From NCBI GenBank assembly GCA_036345935.2, contig JADWOT020000002.1, positions 10,473,782-10,537,781 of the forward strand: a stretch of 64,000 bases of DNA. Reading direction: 5' to 3'. The notes below the pieces were generated by a model that made no database searches, had not been told where the DNA came from, and was given only the letters and a program-made list of their open reading frames with translations. Shown here piece by piece: positions 1 to 12,579 of the stretch; within the stretch, counting starts at the first letter, position 1, and every line of letters starts with the position of its first letter. The DNA is from Taenia hydatigena (taxonomy: Eukaryota; Platyhelminthes; Cestoda; Cyclophyllidea; Taeniidae). The position numbers were made by a program, and so were the translations under genes.

Positions 1-1689
1 TGCGCCTGTCATCTTCAACTTCGCCCTTCACCTGATTTAACATATTTATGTATTCATTAGAAGCAATGTCCATTTTGCGAAGTCCTTCTTTCATTCGATC
101 TCGATCACGTATAATGAGATCGTCTTAACCTCACTTTATAAAAAGTATTGCACCCATCCCTATAATATCTAGAAATTCAACTTCACTGCTGATTTGATAA
201 GCATCTTTGCATTTCTGCCACTGCGCACCTCATGTTTCTTTAATTTTCTGTCTGCTAATTTATCGAATAGAAATGGAGATGAGTTCTAGGGACGCTGAAC
301 ACAACTCTCTGGTCGGAACTGTTGTCGTCGATTTCAGATGGGAGAGAAACGTCCCCTGATCTCCGCTCTAACTTCGGTGTACTGCAAACAAATTATGACC
401 TTCTTTAGTTCTTATTACTGGTTCAACGGGTATGAAGGCCAAGGATGAGGAGACCCATTTCCTGTCCTCTACACTCGCATCTGTCTCATTTATCTGAGGC
501 ACAAGTCGCTCTAAGTGGACCATCGTATTCCATCAACCTCATCAACTGCCTCTTTCCCCTCAAGAGTCCACGTGCCAATGCCTATGCACTAAGTTAGTGC
601 ACCAAGACACTACACCGCGACTTTAATAAAAAGTGCCCATCAAATGCTAATGCACTTACAATGGGGCTATTCATTATCTCACCATCAATGATGTGTTTTC
701 TGGCAATTCTAGAGTTCTTCTTTACAGAGAAGACAACGCATGCGCGTAATGCTATACCGAAAAATGCTTTAAAAGGGTATTTCTAATTTAGTCTTGCAAT
801 GCAAAATCCTTATTTTCTTAGCACCGCGTAATCAGGGCAACTAGCATCGCTTCGAATATCACTTCTTTGGATGTACTTTGTAGGCGAGAGGTGGGAAGGC
901 AATTTAAAAGCTGGTTGCGGACGAACACGGTTGTTCGCCGGAGTGCGAGATATCCTCGTCTTAACTGCTTCGTCTTCGCTACCACACATCATCCGTGTAC
1001 TTATAATAAAGACGTCAACATACATTCAACCTTCTCATAGCAGAGGTTGTGACAAGAAAGAGGAGGAATAGAAGGAATTGCCTGCAAGCAAATCCCAAAA
1101 GAGACTGCACACTCGTTCACCCCATCTTACACCGTATCCATCCCTTCTCAACTCTAGTCTTTTTGCTCCTACCTAAAGTCGAAAGTGGAAGCAATCTCGC
1201 CACTTAGTCTGCAGTTATCACACTTCAGCTCCGGAATAGGCCAGTGCTCTAAGTTTTAAAAACAATGGAGAAGTCAACACCTTTGTCCATGTTGAATGGA
1301 CTGCTCAGAAGTGACATATGGGTGACACTTTGGCCAAGACCACAGCAGTCTTTAATAATTGGATGAATGAGTGGAAGAGGGATTGGTGGAGGGAAAAGGT
1401 GTGGATGAGAGGGAGAGCAACAAACGATGTGTAATGAAAGGACTTGCTGATTTAAATTTCCATGACCTGACATCCATAGCGTTGTCATGTTGCTATACAA
1501 AGGTCCATAACTGCTAGCTATGCTTGAATAAAAGCCTTTCTCAAGCCCATAAGTCCCCATAGTGTCCCAGCGGATCCACTCACGCAACGCATCGTCAATC
1601 TGAAGTTAGTGTTAGACTGCTTGCAGAACGCTTCACTCTAGTCAGTATATGCTTGTAAATATTCACAAATGAGGGTATTTGCTAAACCC
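1..1689. other. no gene recognised
   Basis: Only short open frames without convincing splice context are visible. Exon 1 of the downstream FnIII gene A should lie in or near this stretch, because the intron that precedes its FnIII exon starts to resemble gene B's intron at about 1,700. No signal-peptide exon like the one at 12780 could be recognised here. Confidence 0.5.
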
Positions 1690-2620
1690 GCAAACCTAGC
1701 ATAAGACTTTGCACCACATCACGTCTCAGTCAAATCGACTTGGTACCGATAGGTAGACACGTCTGTTTCCTTGGTATCGCAGCTGCTGCTCACTTTTCTT
1801 CGCACATGTCCTATTTAATGCTAAATTGCCTTTGTGATAAGTGGGACTTCGTCCAACTTCATTGCGTTTCAGTGCATTCACTTGGGTATCACATGTGGGG
1901 CATGAGCCAGGGTTAGTAAAATGAACCAACTGAAGCGCACTATTGTTTCAGTTGGATGGCGTTAGCAAGAGACAGCCAGAATTAATGTCTCGAGTAAGGT
2001 TAAGACGACGATATTTTATTGCGATCTGCAATATGAGGAGAATCATAGGGTGTATAAGGTTTCGTCAAATGTTATAATTCGCTAGTGCTCTGTCAAACAA
2101 CAGACGCATGTGTCTTTGTCTCTGTTTGGACTGAAGGCCTATGCGACAACAGAATCAGTAAAGCTAACTTCCTCCATTCCTAAATAGTCGTCTTTGTATA
2201 AGCACTTTTCTGTCAATTGCCACAAATATGTACAACTTGGCTTTAAGGATAACTATTGTGTGATGGCATTTTGACTGTTTCGACACACAACCTCGTGGAC
2301 GTTGAAAGATGATTTGGCTGTTTCGAGGTCTTAATGAAACCTGCAATCTTGAATTATGAAATATGTGTAATACGGAGTTTCATGCAGTGGGGTTGTCTTG
2401 CATGACACTTTTAGCTTGTTGGCCGCCTCATCATCAACTGAAGCGTGGTGCGCAGTCCCTTATAATCCTGAAGTAATCTTGGTCGTTCCTCTATCTGCCG
2501 TGATGCTTGACCACTTCGCATCCATCCCCATTAATAGGTGGTATATGGGAGCCCACTGAGACATGAAGCTTTACCGCCTGCCTAAAGATAATGACAAATC
2601 ATTGTTTTTTGCTAATGCAG
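1690..2620 (+). other. presumed intron 1 of FnIII gene A
   Basis: Two blocks resemble the intron before the FnIII exon of gene B. About 1,708-1,780 matches about 13,028-13,090 (a CACCACATCAC-like start followed by a CAGTCAAAT word), and about 2,500-2,570 matches about 13,190-13,255. The spacing is roughly 600 bp longer here than in gene B, so one copy gained or lost sequence in the intron. The segment ends in the acceptor GCTAATGCAG at 2611-2620. Confidence 0.5.
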
Positions 2621-3327
2621 ATCAGGATGCTCCCCAGAATGTGCAGATGCATGTAATCGACTCATACACAGCGAACATGACGTGGGATTTGCCACCCAAA
2701 TCCAGCGGAAATATCACTGGCTATGCTATCTCTTGCTATCTCGAAGATAGACAATTTGGCGCCTTTTGTACCTCCTCAGCTAGAAGCTATGTCATCACAG
2801 GCTTAAAGCCAGGAAAAGTTGTTTCCGTTGCTATTGCAGCACTCACGTTGCAGAATGATTCGGGAATGGGTGAAGGAATCGGCAACTATAGCAAAGAAGC
2901 CAGAGTAACTACACCACTTTTGAAAGACGGTGAGGCATTTCTACTGGATTTATCGGATTTCAATGCGTTATTAGGAATGACAAGATTTAACAGAAATAAA
3001 CAAATAAATAGGTTTCTTTATTTTTACGAAGTTAGGCGCTTAATGAAGTAGCCGCAATCGTTCTATAATGCATAATTAGCAATTAGTTGACACATGGGTG
3101 GTAAAAGTTATGATGGGCGAAATTCGCTGCTATGGGTAGAAGGGGAAGGCGTGAATGTAATTTCGATAGAAAGCACCTCAAAAGTTAAAAATGCTGTAAT
3201 GATAACGTCAGGAGGTTCTGCTTCATTGCCCGCGACCACCGCGAACGATCAGACTGCATCCAGCGCTTTGGCCACTGCAGCTACATTCACTTCTATGGTC
3301 CTAGTGCTGTGGCCAACCTTAATGTAA
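2621..3327 (+). CDS. FnIII-domain antigen of 45W/EG95 type, two 3' exons (gene A)
   Basis: Two exons fit together. Exon 2621-2929 (309 nt) follows acceptor GCTAATGCAG and ends at donor GTGAGG. Exon 3140-3327 (188 nt) follows acceptor GGGTAG and ends at TAA. Both boundaries are phase 1 and the joined frame is open. The first exon encodes one FnIII domain of about 102 residues: an APQNV start, a central MTWDLPP strand with the conserved Trp, and four N-glycosylation sequons (NMT, NIT, NDS, NYS). The second encodes 61 residues ending in a hydrophobic stretch (FTSMVLVLWP), like the C-terminal tails of taeniid oncosphere antigens, possibly a membrane or GPI anchor signal. By family knowledge the product is secreted or surface-exposed on the larva. 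The signal-peptide exon was not found, so the entry is 5' partial. No stop or frameshift is seen in these exons. Confidence 0.72.
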
Positions 3328-6300
3328 GTCTGTGCAAACTCTCGATTAATACGCCTGCTTTGAATATTACAACCCAAAGCTTGTGTTTATCAGACGCTCT
3401 GTTCATTCCGTTGCAGGCTTCACTGATCCAGAGGGTGGTCGGGCCAACGATCGCCCATCTTTGTTTAGCAGTCAAGAGACCATTCACAATGAACTATTTT
3501 ATGATGATAAATACAATACATAATGTTTCGGTTCATTCTCATTGATACACAAATGGGTCTGCTCTAGTGACGTTGGTGCTGCAAAGTACGAAACTAAAAA
3601 CCGGATCAAGTGAAGAGCATAATGGCACCTATTTTGTGGCAACCAAAGGCAATACTATAACGGCGACGTTCCCGTCCAAGTTTTTAGTGCATTTCGCATT
3701 TGCAGCCACTTCATCGGCCCTCAGTCTTTCCGCGGCTCCTGGTTGTCTGATTATTTCGTTAGCTAAGCCTTAGGTAAAATAGCAGAGAGCGTTAGATCAT
3801 CCTTAAAAACGCAAATTGCGCCATGCATGCAAGTTTACTTTTCTTTTTAAGTAGTAGCCTGCGCCTCACCTCATGCGTGCCTCGATTGCAAAGTGGCCTG
3901 TCATGTTGGAATGCCAATATTTTACTCCAGATTTCTACCTCTCTAGTCATCTGGCTCTTTGAATCATTATTGTCCTGCTCTCTGACGCACAAATCCTCAT
4001 GTCCTCTACATTTTTCTCTCCCGATCCCAAAATTTCAAGCTCTCAATCCCTCTGGAACCCTTGTGTTCTGCCTACCTACCTTACTTCCTCCTTGGTGCTC
4101 CAGCCCCCTGACGATAGAGGAGGACGAGGCTCACTGATTTCGGAGTTCTCCTTTTTCTCTTGGGCTAAAGGCATTGGTTTAGTCATGCAGTTTAAGTATA
4201 ATGGCCGCCTCTTGACTAAAGGATGCATTCAAACAGGCATGCATTCCATAAGCCCCTAATCACCTTTTCAACCCGGACGGCATTGCTCGCCTCCTCCTTT
4301 CCACCCCGTCTTCCTATCTCACGAGAGATATAGAGTTGTAAGGACCCATATTAGTGTGATGAACTGCGAAGGCTTGAGTGTAGAGTTGCGCTTTGCAGAC
4401 GATGTGGCTTGCTGATGAGACTACCCCGAAGGTAGCACCAATCCATCGATTAATACCCTTCGGAAGTGTTTGATCTTCTCTACGGCCAATCAGATAGAGG
4501 ACAAAGAAAGCTCAAATGGAGTTTTTGATTTGGTCAATCCAATCAATCTGGCTTTAGAAGTGGTCAAAGATACAAAACATCCCTAAAATCCTTCCTTTCA
4601 TACCTTTCAGTGTTAGTGCATTTTTTTCTCTTTTATGCAGGCACATTGTAGAAAATTGCCGCGTTTAGAGCATTCATGAGTGTTACCTTGATTAGCTTTG
4701 CCCTAAGATAAGAGAACGAACGTGCTTCATCACTTGCCATGCACCATCCAAGATGGCATCCATTATCGATAGCTATGAACCCTTATATACTGAGCTTCAA
4801 ATGCCTCTGTGGAAATTTCGCAGGTAATTTAATGTAGACACCCCATAACTTGTCAAATTCTCCTAATTCTCTGACTGACCCATCCACTAATGTTTCGACT
4901 TTTTCACATACCCTGTGTTTGGTTGACTGACTAACTGAATTACTGATTAATCCATTGATACATTCATCTTCTCGCTCTACTTTCGTTTAGACTGTTTCGT
5001 TGTTTGACTGATTGTCTAGTGCCCTTATTTTGCGCACCCGTCAATGAAGGTAACAGCACAATATTGTAGTCGTGAGTGTGGCATCTCTTCCTTCCTTTTT
5101 CTCTAGTCGCATAAAAATTTAGTGGTTGACGTATTTGGTTTGTGGGTGTTTTACTTCCACCACTGACAAGTTTGATGGCTGATGCTGTCTCGTCTTTCAC
5201 ACATTTGAAATCCATTCTCAAGACTGAGTAGCAGCATGTCACTTTTTAACAAATCAACTTTGCTTTAAAATGCACTCATCAACAGTACAAACAATTGACC
5301 GCAACTCAACATAGTAAAAGGCCTTTGCAAACCTGTTGTCAAGTAGTCACACAAATGAGCTACGGTCAACAGTACTTTAAGTCTCCATCACTACTGTACA
5401 CAAACGCGCTGCAGCGCCTTCGGACTGTCCTGGCCTCCAAGAACACCAAATGAGACACAACGTTCGGGTAGAATACACATCTATTCCACAAACCGACGAC
5501 CCACTCGGCGAAGGTACAACGGTGAGAAAAATATGTAGCTTCACCATCAACACCCGTCACCTAACGAACTACCGATGCATTGCATGGTCCCTCCCTCCAC
5601 CTTGAGCCCCATCTTCCGTACTCTCCTTAGCAATTGTGCTGCGTATGCAGTCTCCTCCTCATGGGCTTATAATTATTAGCTTTGCTTGTCTCAATTTCAA
5701 AATAAAATGTTCAAGTTCCGTCGCGTTTAATGATGATCTGGTGTGAAGTAGAGCCAATATAAAGCAGTTGTGGAACAATCGAAAGTGTAGTTATTGTTAG
5801 CTGCTATATGCTTAAAAATCGTTCAACTAATGCAGAGGACATTCAGCGCAAGTTATTGACAAGCTTCCTTGCATGCATAACTTACCTAAAGAGGCATTTT
5901 TAATGCCATCCACACGTGTGGGTTTTGCAGTGAATCGGGCGGCATGTTTACACAGTGCGACTGATTCGTGAAAGAAACGGTGGATGTCCAATAACTTTAT
6001 GCCCCACTTCCTTCTGCAGATTCTAACATACATAGTTTTTTTCATGCTGTCGCTTGTTTAATGACGGATTTTGGTGGTGAGGTCACTTATCTGCGTCGTT
6101 GTTGTACCTCTTCGGAGTGGTATTTTAAATACACGTGCATATATTCCGCCTGAGTATGATATCTCTCCTCGCCTTCAGGGAGGGAACAGCTGAGAAAGCT
6201 GAGATACGTATGCATGGATTAGTGATGGAGCTGTTCTATTCTGGATTGAAGCTCTGCTAGCCTTAGCCTATTTGTATTACTACGTGATAGGTGCGGTATA

Positions 6301-8224
6301 TTTTGCTTCAGGAGGTGCAGAACTGTTCTTGTTTTGTTGAGTATCAGTTAATTGTTGGCCTCACAGGTAATGGGTGCATTTCGCTCATTGTTGGATGTGT
6401 TGGCATGCTATCAATTAGCCCTGAGAGTGGCTTTAGAAGGTGCGGAATGTGTAACTAGTGAGTGGTTGGGTAGGTGGGTGTGAGGAGGAATAAGGTGTTT
6501 GTGAAAAAGAGAAGACGAGATGCCTTCAACCACTTAGTACGTGGGCATGTATGCAAAGCAGGTGAGGAGGGAAGGCTCTATGCTGCTTGATTAATCTTGC
6601 AATATCATCTCCCCTGCAGGGCAGCTTTAAATGGTGTTGTGTTGTCATTTCAGCCCGCAATTCCCTTAAGCAGACGTGGTAGCTAGTGCCACCACTGGGC
6701 AACTGCGTAGAGTTGAATGATAAGCTGATAGGAATGACTAGACGAGGTGGAGATTATGGTGGGAGATCTGCTAGGCAAACGTCCTTCGATAACATTAGTT
6801 GGCGTATCTGCAGTCCTTTGTATCTTACACCTTTGCTGAAAGTTATGCTGCTCTGCTGGTCCTTTAACTGCCGCGTTGACATAACATCGAAACTCCCCTC
6901 CAGTTGCTAAAATTGATCTTTCAACGAAGTAACGTCCATAGATGCACATTGTGATGCAACGATATGACAGAAATATTAAACCAGAAATAACATGAAACAC
7001 TTTTTATAAGGTCAGACTTGTCACGGCGAAAATGAAGGCATTAGCTATGAGACCATTAACTGTTTTCCGGGGTCCAAAATTTGTGGCAGCAAGGCTAATT
7101 GGTAGTTTTGCTTAAAAATTAGTTTATTTGTTTGTGTGTGGTTGACTTTTGGGCAAATTATTCCTAAAACAAACACGTGGTGTGCATTGTGGCGTGATCT
7201 GGAGACATGTAAATGTGGGCTACGGGGACTTAGAGTAAGCCAATTCATTCAAGCTATTTAAGAATGAGTTGATGTTGCTTCGTATTGCTTCATAGTAGAG
7301 AAGTTTTGTCTCACAAGGCGAGAACGATGGTGACGACCTTGAGGGCATCATAATACCACGCTGATGGGTCGCGATAGCAAAGAAATTGTAGTTAGTATAA
7401 AGCAAACTGCAGAGGTGTAGAGGGTTGATAAATTCTCACAAATAAGGGTGCTGAAACATAACACTAAATTTTCTGTTATGGAATAAGACTAGAAAGCATT
7501 TGGGCAATTTTATTGTGTTGAATAAATGCGATGTGGCGTCCCAAGACTCCATTAGAAGCAAAAGAAGGCATAATACCAGGGTAGAACATGCATACATTGT
7601 TCAGCATACAGAAAAAAGGGACTGCTGGCATGGTCCGAAGACCAACTCATCCGATTGAAGCAACATGGCTACCCAAGTTATCATAGCCGAAACCGTCAAT
7701 CAAACAAGCAAAGCACTAGCTGTGAGGTGTTGTAAGGGAATCAGAATGTAGTAAATCAAAAGCGTAAGAATTAGAAATGCAGAAACAATAGAAGCGATTG
7801 AGCATGTGCATGTAAAGGATGAAGACCCGTTTGTTATGAAGCGCTATACAAAAGGAAAAAGTGACTATCGTCTAGGTAATTCAATCATTTGTGGAAAATG
7901 TGATTGGCTGATAACAATGAAGTGCTTTTGCTTCCCTCATAGGTGGTGTGATAAGAGCACTCCGCCCTCACCAATATCCCTTGCTACTTCATTCAAGCTC
8001 GTGAGGGCCTAGCAAATCTAAGGGATATAAATTTAGCTTCGAGTCATGATCTGACGCTTTGCGAGGGCTGAGCTCATACTAATCATGAGGGAATTGCATT
8101 GCACAGAACCCACTAAGTATTTTATAGTTGTCTCGATAGATTTTCGCTACCGTCCAAGCTTAATGCCCATTTGCAAACGCAGTCGAATAAACAGAATCAG
8201 TATACCCTTCTGTCTCTACGAGGC
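3328..8224. other. 3' flank of gene A, then no gene recognised
   Basis: The first ~150 bases resemble the 3' flank of gene B (shared GCAGGCTTCA word near 3,414 and 14,087), so the duplication included the flank. Beyond that, open frames are short, conflict on both strands, and lack signal peptides or recognisable domains. Confidence 0.5.
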
Positions 8225-8465
8225 TTCGAATGCTACTCTCACTGAATGCGATTTTGTAGTATTGACCTCCAGGAGAGTACGAATTTAGCTGCCACTAAAT
8301 GGAAATCTGTAGGATTAATTTGCACAAGACTGCGAGCTTGACTCCCACGGAACACAAATTTTAGTTTTAATCTACACAATAATGCAGATTTCGTTCTCTC
8401 TGAACGCAATTTTGTAGTATTGACACACTCGAGACTGCGGATTTCGCTCTCACTGAATGAAGGAT
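8225..8465 (-). repeat. stray units of the 53-bp satellite, inverted
   Basis: About four to five degenerate units in the opposite orientation to the main array at 15.4-18.3 kb. Recurring words are CAATTTTGTAGTATTGA and GATTTCGCTCTCACTGAATG, the reverse complements of the array's TACAAAATTC and CGAAAT segments. Divergence is much higher than within the array, suggesting an older insertion. Confidence 0.75.
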
Positions 8466-8489
8466 GAAGAGTTAGTTTGATGAGTGAAT

Positions 8490-9030
8490 TTGATGTTGGA
8501 TGGGCACCAAACCCATGCCTTCTGGACACAGCGTGAAGAGAGGCAGTCAAGCATGCCAACTAACAATTGCGATTACATCATGCTGCGTGCACACATCGCA
8601 TGGCTTATTCATACACGTCTGCACCAAGTCAAAGTACGCCCACCAGTCCACTCTGGCTTCTCACATGCTCACCTAATGACCTCTATACTATCACAACAAT
8701 CTCCATCATCACTCACCTACGCAATCCCACTTCTTAATTTCTCTACCAATTCAATTTAGATGCAGCTGCAGTAAGTGACCTGAGGTCTGCATTCTTCGCG
8801 GACTAGGAGGTGGAACTGCCAACTGCTCATCCTAGCGACTCGCGATGCGAAAAACGTTTTGTGCCGGTTATTATCGCTGTCATCCAACAAGCGAATTATT
8901 ACGCCTTCCAGAAAAATCTTGTGAAGATAGTGCACTCAGTGTGCATTGATGCTGTAAGAAGGTGAAGTGATGTGGAAGAACATACTGCTCATTGCCGTGC
9001 GGAGGGTCTAAGGGGCGAGCAGAATGACGA
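8490..9030 (+). repeat. local repeat R, copy 1
   Basis: Roughly 540 bp that aligns with 11205-11725 in the same orientation. Shared words include GAGAGGCAGT, CGTGCACACATC, TGGCTTCTCAC and a TGAGGTCTGCATTC / TGAGGCCTGCATTC pair, with many substitutions. No open frame, terminal repeat or target-site duplication is evident, so its nature (transposon remnant or segmental duplication) is unknown. Confidence 0.7.
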
Positions 9031-9879
9031 TAGTGCTAGAGACTACATCGCGGTAAGGACGGCTTAGTACACCCAACCTCTTTACGACAGAAAGAACCTA
9101 GTATCAGTAGAGTGCGCCACTACTTTAAAGTGCGTTTTTGTCACAAAGTCTTGGACGAATTTTCTTTTGGGCCTCTCATTTGACTCGCCCGCCCTCCTAA
9201 ACTATGACTGGATGTTGTCAATGACACGTAGACTAGTAGTCGCATCACGTTTAAGCCCAATCGCATTACCGCAAGCGTGCTAGTCTCCATCATTCAGTCA
9301 GCTCTCATCTACGCATACACACACGCACAAATTCCGTACACACCCGTCTTGTTTGCTTGTACGCGGTTGGTGGCAAGGACATCCGTTATGCTGTCGTCCT
9401 CTCCCTGCTTGGAATACTCGCTCATCACCTCGTCCTCTAACGAGCAAACTTGCATTTAGCTGGCTGCTAAAATCCACTAATTTAACTAAACTGACATACG
9501 GCGCGGTGAATTAGTGGGGTAGGAAAGGCGGCACCACTTGGATGACCGGCAAGATGAGGAAGTGTGTTGAACGGAGGAGTTGCATGAACTCCCAAGGCTA
9601 GGAGTGCTTGTGAAGCAAATGGGACATTCACAGTATATGGACGAGGAAAGCTAGACCAATTATACGTTTTTCATCTTAAATTCGCACTCCCTCTTCCCTA
9701 GCCTTCATCTATATCTAATTCCATTCAACTCTGTATACATCTTACTTACACACATCAATCCACCAATTTCTTCCTTCATCTCTCCTTCCATCCAAATGCC
9801 TTTCATTGACTCCATCATAAATCATTTTTTTTGACCTATTTCTACATTTTTCACCTATTTCGCATTACAATCAATACAT
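9031..9879. other. no gene recognised
   Basis: No supported exon. From about 9,660 the plus strand becomes pyrimidine-rich. Confidence 0.45.
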
Positions 9880-9970
9880 ACGTCAGAAACTTGCCTCCAG
9901 TATTTCATCATCCACAGCAACCTCTCACCATCGACTGTTCTTTCGCCCACGCGACTACTGGCGCATCGTG
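9880..9970 (+). repeat. short direct repeat (partner at ~10,800-10,890)
   Basis: The block beginning TGCCTCCAGTATTTCATCAT matches, with substitutions, the block near 10,808 (CCTCCAGTCC, CTACAGCAATC, CACCATCTGTC, GCTCACG). It belongs to the web of local duplications between 8.4 and 14.9 kb. Confidence 0.5.
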
Positions 9971-9997
9971 ACAAACCTTTGTCAAGACAGAGTGAAA

Positions 9998-10125
9998 ATG
10001 ACGAGTCTACACCACGTCTGTGCTCTCTTCGCCGTAGCAATTGCTGGGTGTGTTAAGGATGGACCTGTAGGATACCGAAAAGAAGCGGATGACTGCCACA
10101 TATGGTCAACACCATTTACTTCATG
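9998..10125 (+). CDS. possible first exon of a secreted protein
   Basis: An ATG at 9998 opens a frame whose first ~17 residues read as a signal peptide (MTSLHHVCALFAVAIAG), followed by a short polar stretch with two Cys. A GTGGGT donor-like site follows at 10126, leaving phase 2. If this is an exon, the product would enter the secretory pathway. No downstream exon was matched, and the frame also reads on past the donor to 10435. It sits inside a repeat-rich stretch between FnIII genes A and B, but has no FnIII similarity. Weak candidate. Confidence 0.3.
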
Positions 10126-10474
10126 GTGGGTCGTGCTGCCTTGTCATCTCTACTCGCCTCTTTATTTTTTTATGCAATCCATGCACACGTGTCCCTCTTC
10201 CACCTTGCCTCCTTTTTCACCGTCTTTTTCTTTTTACACGACCCTTACATGCATAGGTACTAAGCGGAGAGTACGACAGCAGAGAGGTGGTGCATACTGT
10301 TTACTTGCCCATCTCTGTTTAATCCACTTGACATTCCGTAACACTGTTTATCAGGAGAAGGGTGAATGTAGCATTTGGCCTAATGTTGCACACCTGACCA
10401 CGCGTTGTCTGTGGATGCTGCGGACGGTGCAGTAGAGCTTAGCAGAGCGAAAACCTGTGCGCAAGTAAACGGGA

Positions 10475-10745
10475 TCATGGAAGAAGTAGTGGAGGAGAGG
10501 CATTTGAATGGTGAATGGAAAAAGTGGATAGACGAGTGGGTGGATGGGTTAGTGGATAAGTGAATGAAGGGAAAGATGATTTAAAAGAGGGTGCATGGAT
10601 GGATGGCAGAGAAATTATGAAGTGGATGAAGCAGATGAGTAATGTTGGAGAGTGTTGTGAAAGCATAGAGGTGGGTAGGTAAAGGTCTTAGAAGCCAACG
10701 TGGACTCGTGGACGTGCGCGGGATTAACGTAGTAATCACGAAGGC
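10475..10745 (-). repeat. inverted, rearranged copy of local repeat R and its flank
   Basis: The part at 10,495-10,620 is the reverse complement of 11,030-11,165 (shared TTTGAATGGTGAATGG core and gatgg-rich tract). The part at 10,620-10,745 is the reverse complement of about 11,337-11,470 (GAAAGCATAGAGGTG, AGAAGCCAACGTGGACT). The order of the two parts differs from a simple inversion, so more than one event occurred. Confidence 0.6.
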
Positions 10746-10799
10746 GAAGGGCGCACCTTATGATAAGAGCTCTGAAAATTATTAATTTGCCAGTAATTT

Positions 10800-10890
10800 T
10801 CCTCCAGTCCTTACCGCCTACAGCAATCTTCTTTCACCATCTGTCATGACCTCCTCGCTCACGTACCTTTTAGCACAGCGTGGCTAATTT
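10800..10890 (+). repeat. short direct repeat (partner at 9,880-9,970)
   Basis: Diverged second copy of the 9,880 block; see that entry. Confidence 0.45.
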
Positions 10891-11019
10891 CTGCCATGGG
10901 AGTTGGAAAATGATGCCTGAATTACACTATCTGCAAGATATCCATTTAGAATTCCGAAACCGGGCATTTTATATTCGCCTTGAATCCCAGCATGCATTAA
11001 GTCCGTAATTCTTGATCCA

Positions 11020-11725
11020 GCCATCGATCAGTTTCATAGCTTACCTGCATCCTTTCATTTATCAATGTACCCTCTTTTCATTCATCCATCCGCTACCCTT
11101 CCCAACCATTCATCTACCCACTCCTCCCATTCACCATTCAAATCCCTCTCCTTCACTATCCCTTCAATGCAAACGTCTACTTGAGGGCAGGTTTTCCTCC
11201 GGCCAAGCTCTGATGCACCGTGCCATCTCCGTGCCTTCTGGGCAATGTGGAGAGAGGCAGTAGGGCATGTCAACCAACAATTGCTGTTTCACCATTCAGC
11301 GTGCACACATCACATAGTCTGTGTGCACACGCCCACACTAAGCCCGCGTACACCCACAAGTCCACTTTGGCTTCTCACGCGCTCACCTACTCACCCCTAT
11401 GCTTTCAAATCAGTCTCCATCCTTTCGCACCTACTTCATCCCACCTCTTGGCTTCTTTCCAAATTTAACTGGGATGCAGATGTAGGTGGTGACTTGAGGC
11501 CTGCATTCAACACTGATTTATAACAGGTGAAATCTCTAAGTGCTCACTTGAGCGACTTGGGATGCGTGATTCATTTGGTGTTGGTTATTAGCTCCGTCAT
11601 CGAACACTCATACTGTAAATCCATCGGAAAAGGGACTTAGATGAATGCAGTGCACTCACTGCGCATCGATGTGGTAAGAGCATTCTGCTCACTACTGTAC
11701 AGAAGGTCCAAGTAGCAATTAGCTC
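11020..11725 (+). repeat. local repeat R, copy 2, with catc-rich 5' part
   Basis: The 11205-11725 part aligns with 8490-9030 in direct orientation. The 11020-11165 part is the reverse complement of 10,495-10,620, giving an inverted pair about 400 bp apart. Several mutually exclusive short open frames occur on both strands; none is supported as coding. Confidence 0.65.
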
Positions 11726-12579
11726 GATGCCGAGGGAATGCCTCGAGGCAAAGGCTTAGCCTTTAAGCACAGAAATATTTGCGTAGGTCAGCAGATAGAA
11801 AAACGAGGCACTGGGTTACTACACGACGATGTGCCTTCCTCTCATCCACATTGATCTATGCGTCGGCAAGGGTGTTTTAAGGTGGTAGATAAATGCACAG
11901 TGCTTAGCGAAATGAAGTGTAGCATTCGGCAATCTACCTCACTGCTAGTAAAAATAAGAGCGTACATGAATTCGCCTTCACTTGACTCAATTCACTGCCA
12001 ACTTTGTTGGTGGAAGCACTCACCTGGAGGCTTGAAGGAATGGTGAATATACTTGACCCACGAGAGAGTTGTGGCGGTGGTTGCGGTGCTGTGCGTAAAA
12101 GTTATTCTACAGTTCATTTTGATCAAATTCACGAATACTTTTGAATTGTGCCTCGAACAACACCCACCTGCCTCTACCACCTGGTTTGCTTTGGTTTCTG
12201 ACTACTACATCTTGTCATGCACTTGACTGCACAAAATGAAACAGGAGGGCTTAATAAGACAGTCATGGACGCCACATTATCTATAGTGACAAGTTGGCAG
12301 AGGTGCAAGAGTTTAAAATGCCGTGGAGGACATGCAGACTTCAGGATGCAGAGTGGGAGGGAGCATCCTTAAAGAAGAAGTCTAACCACTTCTGCAAGAC
12401 ACGTCAAATCCTCTCCGTCGAATCCTACAGACACCACAGTTGGAAGATCAGCATTGGTTCATTTCACCAATGCCTTTGCAAATGCAGGCAAATTGCCCAC
12501 TCACAATATCACCGCTCACGCTAACACAAAGGCAGGAACTGCCAAAAGAGTTTGAAGAATAACATTAATTTACACTAGC
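11726..12579. other. no gene recognised
   Basis: Short frames only; nothing links them to the FnIII genes on either side. Confidence 0.45.

Noticed and set aside
10475..11165. The inverted pair as a terminal-inverted-repeat transposon
   Set aside because: The order of sub-blocks differs between the arms, the arms are diverged and partly simple-sequence, and no target-site duplication or transposase was seen.
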